In this document: piece by piece, positions 1 through 11,700 of the stretch | Numbering within the stretch: the stretch's first letter is position 1 | Layout of the letters: the number at the start of each line of letters is the position of its first letter | DNA from: Amyelois transitella | Lineage: Eukaryota; Arthropoda; Insecta; Lepidoptera; Pyralidae | Direction of reading: 5' to 3' | Length of the DNA stretch: 64,000 nucleotides | Assembly: GCF_032362555.1 (NCBI RefSeq) | Contig: NC_083535.1 | Coordinates: forward strand, 9,858,001 to 9,922,000 | Program-made: the position numbers and the translations under genes | The notes under the pieces: model-generated | Seen by the model: only the letters and a program-made list of their open reading frames with translations | The model's database searches: none | What the model was told of the DNA's origin: nothing

Positions 1-191
1 TAATATTATCTGAATTATGTCTGTTTCTGTGTTCGATATCATTTCTAATATCATGATTGACTCGTGAACTGATTACCAGTTGATGTATTTTTTAGTTTGT
101 AATGTAAACGGAATATTATTGCTCGGAATACCATCGGATCTCTTAAATAATTAAATTCCCTTTTTGCTAAACATAACACTTCTCTACCCAG

Positions 192-383
192 GTACTAGAA
201 AACCTGACGCACCTTCAAGCCGACGACGGCATGTTCGAGGTCATGGACCGGGTTCCGGGGCTTCCCCGCGACCTCTACGACATCATGTGCGAATGTTGGC
301 GGCGAGACGAGTTGGACCGCCCGACTTTCGCCGAAATACACCTTTTCCTACAAAGGAAAAGTCTGAACTACGCGACCACGTGA
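192..383 (+). CDS. Ddr: Discoidin domain receptor tyrosine kinase, last coding exon (partial gene)
   Basis: This is the 3' coding exon of a receptor tyrosine kinase. A pyrimidine-rich tract and acceptor end at 191; 63 codons follow to TGA at 381-383. The translation begins VLENLTHLQADDGMF and contains YDIMCECWRRDELDRPTF and EIHLFLQRKSLNY, the far C-lobe of the kinase domain. The CWRRxExDRPTFxEIHxFLQRK pattern is typical of discoidin domain receptors (collagen-binding membrane kinases; Drosophila Ddr) rather than other RTKs. The rest of the gene lies to the left of the window. Only four residues follow the conserved tyrosine, so the protein ends right after the kinase domain, as in this family. 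Seen: the reading frame and acceptor. Known: the family motifs. Inferred: orthology to Ddr. Confidence 0.85.
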   Translation, partial: VLENLTHLQADDGMFEVMDRVPGLPRDLYDIMCECWRRDELDRPTFAEIHLFLQRKSLNYATT

Positions 384-864
384 TCCTGGCGAATTGCATG
401 CCCGAACATGCCGGGCGTGTATTAGCAAAGCCGACGGGGCAAAAGTTGAGAGTGCAACTGTTTTAACGAAGCGGTCACTAGGTTTTAGGTATTCGTGGGT
501 GATACACGCATATTTGGTTGTACATTGAACTCTTACGGTGAGGGTAACCTCCATAAAACCTGCAATTTTAGGTATCTGAATGTGTAACCGACTAATTATG
601 AGCAGAATTAGCAATCCAGTTTTCAGCATTTTGGGTCATTTTTATATTGAAGGGTCTGTGTAATATCTTATTCTTGTGTGGTCTTATAATAACTGATACA
701 TTAATTCAAATCAGTGAGAGCATTATACTTAACTCTAATAGCCATATCAGTACTATAAGATCTATATTGAATCAGAAAAAATTGTTTCTGTAGGTACTTC
801 ATAATCATAATTAATTGCAAACATTTTTTTTGTAGTGTCCTAATAGGCCACGTTTATCTGTAGT

Positions 865-1013
865 TTGGCTTAATGATAGAATTAATTCAAATAGTGACAG
901 GTTGCTAGCCCATCGCCGGAAACAAGAATCCCAAGTTTACAAGCCTATCCCTTAAGCGCCTTTTATGACATCCTTAGATAAGAGATAGAGCGGTCCTATT
1001 CTTTTTTCTATTG
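865..1013 (-). repeat. SINE-like family A, truncated copy
   Basis: It matches the second half of the family A consensus in reverse: a TGGCTTAATGATAGAATT start, then CAGGTTGCTAGCCCATCGCC, CCTATCCCTTA and GTCCTATTC. It is diverged and lacks the terminal GGTTCCCGGCACC block. Confidence 0.7.
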
Positions 1014-1306
1014 TTTCTTTGCAATTTGTTTTTTAACTGTCAAGTGAGTGGGGGTGTCGCTCGTAATTTTACAAGAAAGACCATGGTGCGATCTTTTCTA
1101 AATTGTGACCTGTGTAACAGAACTTGTACATGTTTTTATGTTGCAATAAAAAAAGGTTTTCAATGTTTCTGATATGCGTGTATTTCTAGAATACGATTTG
1201 TATGAAGTGGAATATATGCGATCTTTTTAAATTTAAATAAAGTCGCATATATCCTTGGTAAGATTTCGATTGGTTTTCGATTTATACAATAGCGTTGTTG
1301 TCGGTC

Positions 1307-1398
1307 CATCCATCACGTCTATATCCCTTGCGGGGTAGACAGAGCCAGCAGTCCTGAAAAACTGACAGGCCACGTTCAGCTCAGTAGGCTCAATGACA
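1307..1398 (-). repeat. SINE-like family A, fragment
   Basis: It carries the tail-side block of family A in reverse: CACGTCTATATCCCTTGCGG, TAGACAGAGCC, then a diverged GGCCACGTTCAGCT. The other end is missing. Confidence 0.7.
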
Positions 1399-4300
1399 AT
1401 TTTGTTGTTATTAAATCTATGTATCAATAGTAACGAGTTAAATAGTTATTAACATATAAATATATACATAAACGTGTAGTTAATCTAGTTAAATCGAAAA
1501 CCAATTACGAGTGACCATAGCGACGGAACTCAACATTTGCTCCGAAATTTATCGAGGCGTATACTCACGTTGGGCGTTTGTTTGTGCGTACGCGCACGCA
1601 GCGATCTGTCATCGTAGCGTGACATACTACAATTCTCTACCTACTTCAAAATAAAGAGGTTCTCAATTTGTCACGATACTTTTTGTATTGAGTTAATTCT
1701 TCGCTGAGAGCTTGACTGTCGTTATTTTTAACATTGACTCGATATTTTAAAGGCTATAAGTACTGTTGTAAAGACTGAGAAATTCTCTATCAATGATTAA
1801 CCTAGATTAAATCGTTGTCAATAATCCTATTATGTGATTATTATTTTTTTAAATCACTTACCTTAAACGTGTGATCGTTGTAAAAGTTATAAGTTTACGT
1901 GTATTTATTTTACATTGTATGAATGTATTATTATACTTTACTGCAGTTTTCATGGTGCGAATTTATTTATATTTATACTACATGTTGAATTATGACATTG
2001 CTATTATTTTTATATAGATTTTCCTTTACTCTGATTGCAAACTTACACGAGCTTACACACATGGGATACTAATGTTGTTTTTTCCATTGGCCAATATTTT
2101 GAAGGTGCAATTTTAAGTTATGAATTTTTGGCGGGAAAATAAGCTTCAATTTTTTTTTTAAACACCACGAATATATGATTCCTCCCCGCTATTTTCTTCA
2201 AGTGCAAGACTGTTTTGATAATGTGTTTATGTTAATAACTTTATACTTCTTTAGAACATTCATAAGCTCGTGTAAATTAGAAAAAAAATCGTGATGATAC
2301 ATTACGCTACGATGTATAGATTTATTGTTTTATTAATATTGTTTTCACGTGAGCTACGTATAATAGACATATGTAATCAGATCTTCCTACACTTCCTCAG
2401 AGCTATCTCGTGTGTTCGACTACACACCTATCTTGCCTGCCTCTGTTAATTCAACCCGCTTTAAGCCCTTGTCCTAAACCACAAAGGCAGTAAATAAATG
2501 TGATGGTATTAAATATAAGGTAACACACGGCCTATTTATAAGCATACAATGAATTACTTTTCCGTCGTTATTTATATGTCATGTATTTTGAATAATAATA
2601 ATTTTAGAATAAGTTATTCGTAAGTTCACAAATCACACGACACCGCTAAGCTCAATCATTTAATTTAAATTTAATTCACACGATATTTAATAAATAATAA
2701 AGATCTTCGAAGTACAACGAGTAAAAATGGCCATACATATGATAGTTTAAGAAGTGGTTTACATATCATTTTGTACGTCGGACAAGGGTCTAAAGCTGAA
2801 TGACATGTTTTTAGCAAGAATTTTGTTAATGGGGTCTAGTTAGCTTTTCCCGCTGTAGGACAGTATACATACACTTTTAATGGTGCAGTGATATAAAGTT
2901 TTGAGTAAAATACACCACATCTCCTTTTTATTAATTATAAACGTGCACTATACATAGATAAATTTTAAACGTAGGAATAGTAAATAATTGAAGCGCAGAC
3001 AGGCAAGTCCGGTGTAGCACTAGGTAAAGTTACCAATCCATAGTCATTTATTTTCATAATCACATTTCACAAAACATAAATTAGTAATAATATATGATAA
3101 GCTGTTAGTTATAGTTGCAACTGAATCGAATAAATCTTGTTAGAAGTAATTAAATAGTTGAAAAGTTGTCTATTTTCCGTAGTTTGCCGTGGAGTATACA
3201 GTTCAGACAATACGACTGCGCGCGATTAGATAGTGTACCTCCTGTCGCGTTAGTGTTGCCCGCAGCTACACACGCTGGTGTTGCCAGCATGGAACATTGA
3301 AATACCAAAAATAATGATAGTTATATAGTACTTATTAATTGTACTTCGTAATTTAAAGCTAATTAAATTGTTACTTACTTTATTTATTAGACATAGCGTT
3401 ATGGTGCAAATAAAAGCTCAAATGATAATAACGTTTATTACACCGTTTGATCATTAGAAATCGGCATTTTATATATAAATAGAAACTATTTCTCCTTGAA
3501 GACTACCAGTGTTAAATATAAGTATATTTGTTAAGATGCCGATCTTCAATAATTCGGCATTTATAGGGTTAAGAAAAAATATATTGCCAACTTGTGTAGC
3601 TGCGTGTAAAGCCTGTTAACACGAGTAGCAAAACTTGAACACTGATATCTTCTAATATCGAAAAGAGAATATGAAATTATTTTTGCTTATATCGTGTTGA
3701 CAGGATATGTAAGCTTATAGTGTATCATTAGCTCTATTTTCTCTGTCGTGGACCGAAACTTACGGCTTAATCTCTGAGCCTAATAAGTAAGCACCTAGGT
3801 TTAAGGCGTTTAAATAGAAATGCAAAGTAGAAATGTTTTACTTAATATTGTGCTACTGTAGCGTAAAGAACGCAGACTTTCCACGTAGTTAAGATTGTTA
3901 CAGCTTTAACTTGATTCCACCTAATGTACGTTTGAAGCATCCGTGTAGATCCAGGTTTTATAGGCTAGTATAAGCACTTCTATTTTCAGAACTCACTTGC
4001 AAACTACGACAATACAAGCATAATTATGTTATTAATGTAGTATTAGGATTTAAGGTTTTATATATAAATAAAAATTGAATAAGATGTATAAATGGTATCT
4101 TAATGATGGTATATTTGTAATTTATATTCTCACAAATTGTTTGTTACCATCTATGACATGTAGTTGCAATTGATTTTATTTATATGAATTTGCTAGTTAT
4201 AAAATGTCAATTACCTTTTCTTCCAGGTAATACTTTCATTGAGTAATCTAAATTAAAAAGTTCACTTTTTCTCAATATTTCAATTTTTTTATGCGACTTT

Positions 4301-5280
4301 AAAACTTTTACTTTATATTCTGATTGTATAGGTTTTTCTCAAAAATTATCATGTAAGTTATAATGTATTTATTAAACAAGTCGCGCTTTTTACGCTGCGG
4401 TACCTCTGCGCAGACGGAACCAATGTTTACTAGGCTAATCGAAACATAGAGGTCTAATTATTTTCTAAGTAGCAATTAAAGTTACGCGTTTAATTTCGTA
4501 AAGCTCGCCTTATTTTCTTCGTTAATTACTATCTAAATGATAGATAGTCGTTAGTGATAATGTTAGGCACTAATAATAATGTACAATAACACCCTCTCTG
4601 CCTTAGTGATGCTATTCTTACCCCTAATGCTATGACGAAATATCACATTAGAACGAAATTATAATGTATCTTGTAAATACGAATTCTTATGCTGATGTGT
4701 AATATATCTGCACTATGGAAAACTTAAAATTCCTAACAATGGTCCAAACTTCACTCGCTTTCTTATTTGTACTATACGATTATACAATTATCTCTATTTA
4801 GATAAAGAAATAATTAATTAGTCTAGTATAAAACTTATGCTTTAATTTTATTTTAATAGATGTAAATCATGTATTTGTCGAAATGCTTAATTTTCATAAT
4901 CAAAAGTTTTATGAAAAAGGTGGATACCAAATGCAGTATTTTTATTTTGTACTCTACATCTTTGTACCCGAATAAAAGCAATAATCTAAAACAAATCTTT
5001 TTTTTTTAATTCAACAAGTAAGTAACTTGTATAGTCTTCACAACTAAGAACTTTTTAAATCTGACATTACGCTTTGCTATGGTGGACAACTAATAAAAAT
5101 AAATCATTTCAGGTAAAATCAGATTCAGCTGTGTTCACACTTTATGGGGAGACCAATTTTTTCTTAATCTTATTAATGTCATTGATGGATATTTGTTCGT
5201 AGCTACTGGTGTGTATAAAACTGTACATACAGTGTTATTTTCACCCTGAATACCTTACTATTATTTTGTTCCTAGTGTTC

Positions 5281-5395
5281 AGCCCCGTAGCAAGGAATTA
5301 AACAATTGCTGTCCCGTTTCACCTCATATTAAAAAGCGAAAAAGTGATAGCTTTACCCGTGCATGCCATGCTAAGGGGGCAGGGGATGATGGAAT
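5281..5395 (+). repeat. Interspersed repeat family E
   Basis: It shares the blocks CCCCGTAGCA, GCTGTCCCGTTTCAC, a TAATAAAAAGCGAAAA-like run and a TGCATGCCATGC-like end with copies near 19178-19310 and 34700-34858. I do not recognise the family or its class. Confidence 0.5.
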
Positions 5396-6221
5396 GAACG
5401 CTGCTGAACAAAAACTTACAAATTATTTGTAAACGAAAGTCCTATTTTGACATCATCATAGAACAAAATAGTATTTTAGCTACGATCTATGGACTGGTAC
5501 GATATAGTTACAATAAGTTATTGAACGTAATAATCTGCTTCATAAAATTTCGCATTGAACACGTGGTATGAATAGTACCTATACATTTTCTCTTCACAAA
5601 AACGTGATAACGTAACGTGTTTAATTGCATAACCAATATTTTAAATGTGCATTATTTGACGTAGGAAATATTTTTATATTCGCTAGTGCATGTTTCGTCA
5701 GTGACTCAAATTTAAAACTAGTTATTTAGCCGAAATTCTATGACATTATGATGGTATCAATACAAACCAAAACACTGAATAACATACAAAAATACCCCTT
5801 TCACAATCTACAGACCTGAGAGTGGAATGGGAACAGATGTGACCTAGAATAAACAAAGCAAACGAATGACCGACTGTCGTAATTAATCGCATCAGGATAT
5901 TAACATTTGCATAAATTGACTGCCTGTTATTTTTTACCATACGGAGTACGGACTAAACCACTGCAATATACGTGCCTATAGTATGGGACCCCAATAGAAG
6001 AGAGACCCCCAGGAAATGATATTAAAATTTAGATATCTTGTGTGCTTGCCTTTATTTTCAAGTCAAACAAGTGAAAATCAACAAGCTGCATAGTTCTTTT
6101 GCTTTCCTATTGGCTTGTGTTCAATATTTATAAATATTCTTATCAGCCTTCCTAACGACAACTTCCTTCGGCTGAATTCGGAAAGCGTTCATATTTTATG
6201 TGCTAGATTTCATTCAGCACA

Positions 6222-8026
6222 ATGAGGGGAATTAGTGGGGTCGTGCTGGTAATATATCTGGTACAAATGGTTGTTGCTGTAAAGGTGAAGGTAGTTATGC
6301 ATTCCGACCAAGAAGATTCTAAGATAGAGGAGGAGGACTTGGCGCGAACAGAATCGTGGCCCAAGAAAGTGTCCGGCGACGCGACCATGATGCCTTTCTG
6401 GAGAAGTTCCCGAAAACACGTAGAGGATAAAATTGAGTTCGAGGAAGAAATTAAAACTACGGAGAAGCCGCGGTCAATGCATCCGAACGAAATGATTTTC
6501 CCATTGATATATCGGCAAAACCATATAAATAGCATGTTCAAATTTGGAGAGAACTGGTACACTTGGTCAACCGAGAAGAGGACCGACGGTTCCAAAGCAA
6601 CCAACTATTTTATATGTTTCGACGAGCCCAAACATTGTGATGAAATCGGATGGGTGAGACAACCTTTATTGTATCTATCTAATTTTGAATTATTATACCA
6701 GGTATGAAATTACTTGCTTTTCACTTTTATTTTGGCTGTACACAGGAGCGAACGGACGCCCCGCCGAAGTGCGCCTTCCAAATCGATTCTCTGATGCCCG
6801 ATGACCGCGCCTGTATCAACAGCTTCGGTGTTGAACCTCACACCAACGGCGTTTGCGATGGTGGAGAACAGATGAAGGTACCACTTTTTGTTAGATTGTC
6901 ATAAAAAATGAGACCAAGACAGACAAGTCTTACATCGATAAACACTTTGATGAGACAGGCGCAGAGAGATGACTTGTAGACTTTTCTACAATGTTGATAC
7001 CCAAATATAGAATTATTCTGTCGTTCATACGGTGACAGGTACCTGCGTTCATTGAACAAATATAATTCAATTTCATATATGGGCCAGAAATGGAATTGAA
7101 CAAAAAAAGAACAACAATAGGACAGCATATGGTCAGAACGGACGCAATAAGTAACTTTACGATGACATACATCGACGTGATTCTCATATTGTCACCTACA
7201 TTCAGCTGATTTCAAATTAATTCAGCTGTGTTCTCCAGGTTAGCGATATAGTGCGTTCGTGCGGCCCCCGAATTCGGTCTTTGTGGCGGTTCTCACGCGT
7301 AGGGCGCCGCCCCGCCAACGCCGCCAAGCCAGCTGACGTCAACTCTTTGGTCTGCGAAGACGAGGAGGAATGCTACATCACCGTTGAGTATAGGGTGAGT
7401 ATCGCGGGTTTGAAATAAATATCTCTAGTTTTATTATTTATCTATTTTGCTATTGTAATAATGCCCACCTAGTAAATTGACGCTTGTCGAAACTTGTGAA
7501 AGTTTTTGAAATGAGCATATTTGGTGTAGATTAGTTATGATAAAGAGGTCTTTGTTTAATAAGCTTGAATAGAACATTAGATTAGAAAACTTACATTTTT
7601 ACGAACATTCCTTTTTATACTGGGTCAAACATTTGTTTGGTGGACTACAGTTCAATCAGTTGGATTTGCTATAACGTGATTTCTAACAGTGTTTTATATC
7701 TTATGCAGATTCACCACGATAGGATTACATTCTCCCTGCACGAGCCGAGTCGCGGACAAACTTTCAAGAGCGCTCTAAAACGGGAGATACCGACTGAAGA
7801 AGAGAACAAAGTTATAACTGCCACTGAAGCACACGCGCGGGTATTACGCAAACATAAAAAGGCTAAGGAAGAATCCTTGAAGAAAAAATATAACTCGAGA
7901 TCCAAAGTTAAGTCCACGGAGGGCAAGGGTGCCATCAAAGAACGAAACGATTCTGGTTACACCCGCAGACAAACAAAAAATAAAATTAAAATCCGAGATG
8001 ATTTGTCCGAAGACATCTCCGAGTAA
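6222..8026 (+). CDS. Unrecognised secreted cysteine-containing protein, 4 exons, 345 aa
   Basis: Exons are 6222-6653, 6746-6877, 7239-7394 and 7709-8026. All introns are phase 0 with clean GT-AG ends, which supports a real gene. The N-terminus MRGISGVVLVIYLVQMVVA is a good signal peptide. An acidic/basic segment follows (to about residue 85), then a central region of about 150 residues with eight cysteines (motifs FICFDEPKHC, PKCAFQID, RACINSF, GVCDGG, RSCGPRI, LVCEDEEEC). The C-terminal 80 residues are lysine-rich with several basic clusters that could be processing or heparin-binding sites. The even cysteine count and the signal peptide suggest a disulfide-bonded extracellular protein. I do not recognise the family, and no enzyme motif is visible. 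It lies between Ddr and Rrp6, 509 bp from the Bel-Pao insertion. Confidence 0.75.
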
Positions 8027-8534
8027 ATGTCTAATCGGGGTAAACCTGTTTTGATTATTTTTAATTTATTGATAAATTAAAAAAATATATATTTAAACAG
8101 TGCCTGTATAACGTATAATTTTATAAGATGTGTTAGAAGATTAATGTCCATCATTATCAATCCATAGGAGATTTTACCTAATTGTATGACGAAGTTGAAT
8201 AGGTTTTCATAGATCGGCACGATAATTTAATCAAATGGCGTAAAAGCACCTTATAACACAAAATTTTCGATAAATAACCTCTTGTAAGACTTTTATACAA
8301 GTCTTATATCTTTTTGGTCCTGATTTTTTTGTACTGGGGTTTCATTAATTACGAAAATAATTTGTTATTTTAGTTTTGATGCGGAAGAGGCTACATTTAT
8401 GACGCTCATCGGATATGAATTCGATGGGTCTCATGAATCATCCTAGCTATAACAGTTGTACATAACACTTAAATCTATTTTCAAGAAACGTTATTGCAAT
8501 CATAAAGCCAATCTAAATAAGAGGCTTATGTTAG

Positions 8535-8698
8535 TGTTCGGGAAAGAACATAAAAACGTTTGAAATCTTTAAAATGTTTTATTTATTAATTTAACAAGAT
8601 AAATCGACGCACACCAAAGCGGAATAGAAACGGAAAAGGAAACAGCAAAACAAAAATGTTGCCATCAACAAATATTATGTTTTTTTTTTAATTGAACA
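8535..8698 (-). repeat. 3' LTR of the Bel-Pao element
   Basis: 164 bp, the same sequence as 14106-14269. It carries an AATAAA-like signal in element sense. Confidence 0.95.
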
Positions 8699-8798
8699 TA
8701 AATTGGCGAGGAGCCTTGCAAAAAAATAAAACTAATCGCTCCTGAATTATAAACTAATAAACTTAGCGTTCACATATATATTCTTAATATTAAACTTA

Positions 8799-11700
8799 TT
8801 AATCATCATAAATTGGCAATACAGCTACCTTGTTTATGGCTCGTTTGTGAACACTCTGACCATACTTGACCTCCACTACTCTTACTTTACCGTCTGAGCC
8901 TGGATATAAATTTATGACTCTAGCAACAGGCCATTTAAGTGGAGAGCAGTTATCTCCAATTAATAAAACCAAATCCCCCATTCTAATATTCTGCTTAGCC
9001 TTATGCCATTTGGGCCGTGATATAAGCTGAGACAAATAATTTTTATGCCACGCCTTCCAAAAATCCTGTTGGATCTTTGTACATTTTCTCCAGAACTTCA
9101 AAATATTTGTGTTACTGTTAGAGGTCAAATCTGGTTCAGGAATACTATTTATTGGAGCTCCACACAAAAAATGAGCCGGAGTCAAAAAAGAAAAATCATT
9201 AACATCTTGTGATAATGATGTCAAAGGTCTTGAGTTCAATATTCCCTCAATTTGAACCATTAATGTGTAGAACTGTTCATATGTGAAGCAAATTTCTCCA
9301 ATAACGCGCTTAAAATGGTATTTAAAAAGTTTAACAGAAGCTTCAAAAAGTCCTCCAAAAGTAGGGCTATAAGATGGAATGAATTTGAACTCAATTCCCC
9401 TTGTTGTACAAAAATCTGAAACATTGTCCTTGTGGACTTGAGAATTATTCAAAAGATATAATTGCCTTAACTTATTATTAGCACCTTTAAAAGTTGATGC
9501 ATTATCACAGAAAACGGTAGCTGGGATTCCTCGCCTGGAGCAAAATCTTTTAAAAGCTGCCAAAAAACATTCAGTAGTGAGATCAGATACTAACTCTAAA
9601 TGAATGCATTTAGTTACAAAGCAAACTATTACTAGCACATAGCCTTTACTAATAATGGATCTGCGAAGAGTTGACTGTTTAATTTGAAATGGCCCACAAT
9701 AATCCATTCCAATCTGATTGAACACCCTATCCTGAGTAATTCGAGCACCAGGTAGTGATCCCATTAATTGGCTAGCCCGTTCTGCTCTAAATTTGAAACA
9801 TATGGTACATCTATGAACTACCTTTTTTATTTCTCTTACTGCACTTACAATATAATACCTTTGCACTAAACTAGACAAAGTTAATTTTAATCCTGAATGC
9901 AATAGTGACAAGTGCTCATTGCGTATGATAAGTGTTGTAAAATGACATTTATTTGGTAAAATTATTGGATACTTTTGATTATAAGGCACATTGGCATTTT
10001 CCAACCTTCCCGCAACGCGCATTATCCCTAATTTGTCTAAGAAAGGATTAAGAGATTTAACATTTGTTTTTATAGGTATGTTTTTTGCCATACATTTAAG
10101 TTCTTGATTAAAGTGTAAAGATTGAATGTACACAATCAAGCGTGACATTGAGTATCTAATTTCAGAAGCAGTGAGATTTCTTAAATTCCTATCATCTTTG
10201 GCAAGTTTACAGTTATTTATAAATCTAAGAACATAAGCATATATACGTTGCAACCTAGTTAACGTTGATACATTTGAAATAGGAAACATTTCTTGTTGTA
10301 TGCTACAATTAACAACATTGAGATCATCAATATCGTCTGATATAACCTTATTTAAACTAATTTCTTTGGGAATGAAATTTACATCATAAAGTTCTTGTGG
10401 CCCTTGCCACCAAATTTGGCAAGAAGCCAATTGAGTGGGATTTAAACCCCTAGACAAGCAATCAACCGGATTGTTTGACCCATTAACATGAAACCAATTA
10501 CATTCTTTCGTTAACTCATTGATAGTATGTACTCTATTTTGAATATATTGTGGCTTATTATCAGATTTCAACCACCAAAGTACTATCTGAGAATCAGTAA
10601 ACAAATACTTATATCTAAAATTAACATTATGAAATAATGATAATATTTTCTTAAACAATTTGGCCAGCAATACTGCACCATTTAACTCTAGTTTCGGTAT
10701 GGATATTTTTGCATTAACAGGGGCAATTCTTGATTTACTACAAACTAATGATACATGCACCATTTTTCCATGTATAGCTCTTATATAAACACAACTGCCA
10801 AATGCAATATTTGATGCGTCACAATAGCCAATTAGATCTACATGGTCAGCATTACATATTTTAAGATTTCGGTCTATTATAAGGGGATCCATATTCATTA
10901 AATCACAAAAGAAATTATTCCAAGATAATAACAATTTATCAGGTAGTGGATCATCCCAAGACAGTTTTTCAATCCATAGTTTTTGTATAAATTCTTTTGC
11001 CTTTGTGACAATAGGGCCAGCGAGGCCCAAAGGGTCAAAAAATGTCGCAATACAACTTAAGACAGTTCGTTTCGTCCACTCTTTAGGGAGTTTACCTTCT
11101 GGCTTGCATATTCTAAATTGATCATTTTTCATATCTAAAGATAATCCTAAAGCCTTTAAAACAGCTTCATTGTTATCAAATTGATGATGTTCAGAAAATA
11201 CTTGCTTATCCTTTGGAATATCAGACAATACCTTATTGCTGCTTGAGCTCCATTTATGTAGCTCAAAGCTTCCAAGCCTTAATAAAGTAATTAATTCATT
11301 ACATACCTGCTTTAATTGCTCAATACTGTAAGACCCAAAAAGACAATCATCGACATAGGTATTATTCAACAACACGCTGGCTGCTAATGGATACTTGTCT
11401 CCATACCTTATTGCTAGCTCAACCAGGCATCGCGTGGCGAGAAAACTGGAACTCCTGACACCATATGTAACAGTTTGAAGCTGCAAGCACAATAATGGAT
11501 CATTAACATTACTTCTCCAAAGGATATTTTGTAAATGATTTTGTGAAGGATCAATTCTTATTTGCCTATACATTTGACGGATATCACACAAAGCTACAAA
11601 TTCATATGAGCGAAATAATACTAATATCTCGAACAACTTCCTTTGCACTGTGGGCCCATTATAAAGAACATCATTAAGACTTAAATTTAAACTTGTTTTG

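Larger units (their letters stand above)
384..6221. other. Gene-free stretch: Ddr 3' UTR and intergenic DNA
   Basis: No coding exon is supported here on either strand. The first part is the Ddr 3' UTR; an AATAAA-type signal lies near 1145, another near 1217, and more appear downstream (for example near 4971), so the UTR end is uncertain. The stretch is AT-rich and holds two degraded SINE-like fragments (865-1013, 1307-1398) and one copy of another repeat family (5281-5395). The short ORFs at 348-629 and 1233-1427 are antisense or repeat-derived. Confidence 0.6.

Noticed and set aside
6203-6604. 133-codon minus-strand ORF
   Set aside because: Antisense to exon 1 of the secreted-protein gene, which has a signal peptide and in-phase splicing.
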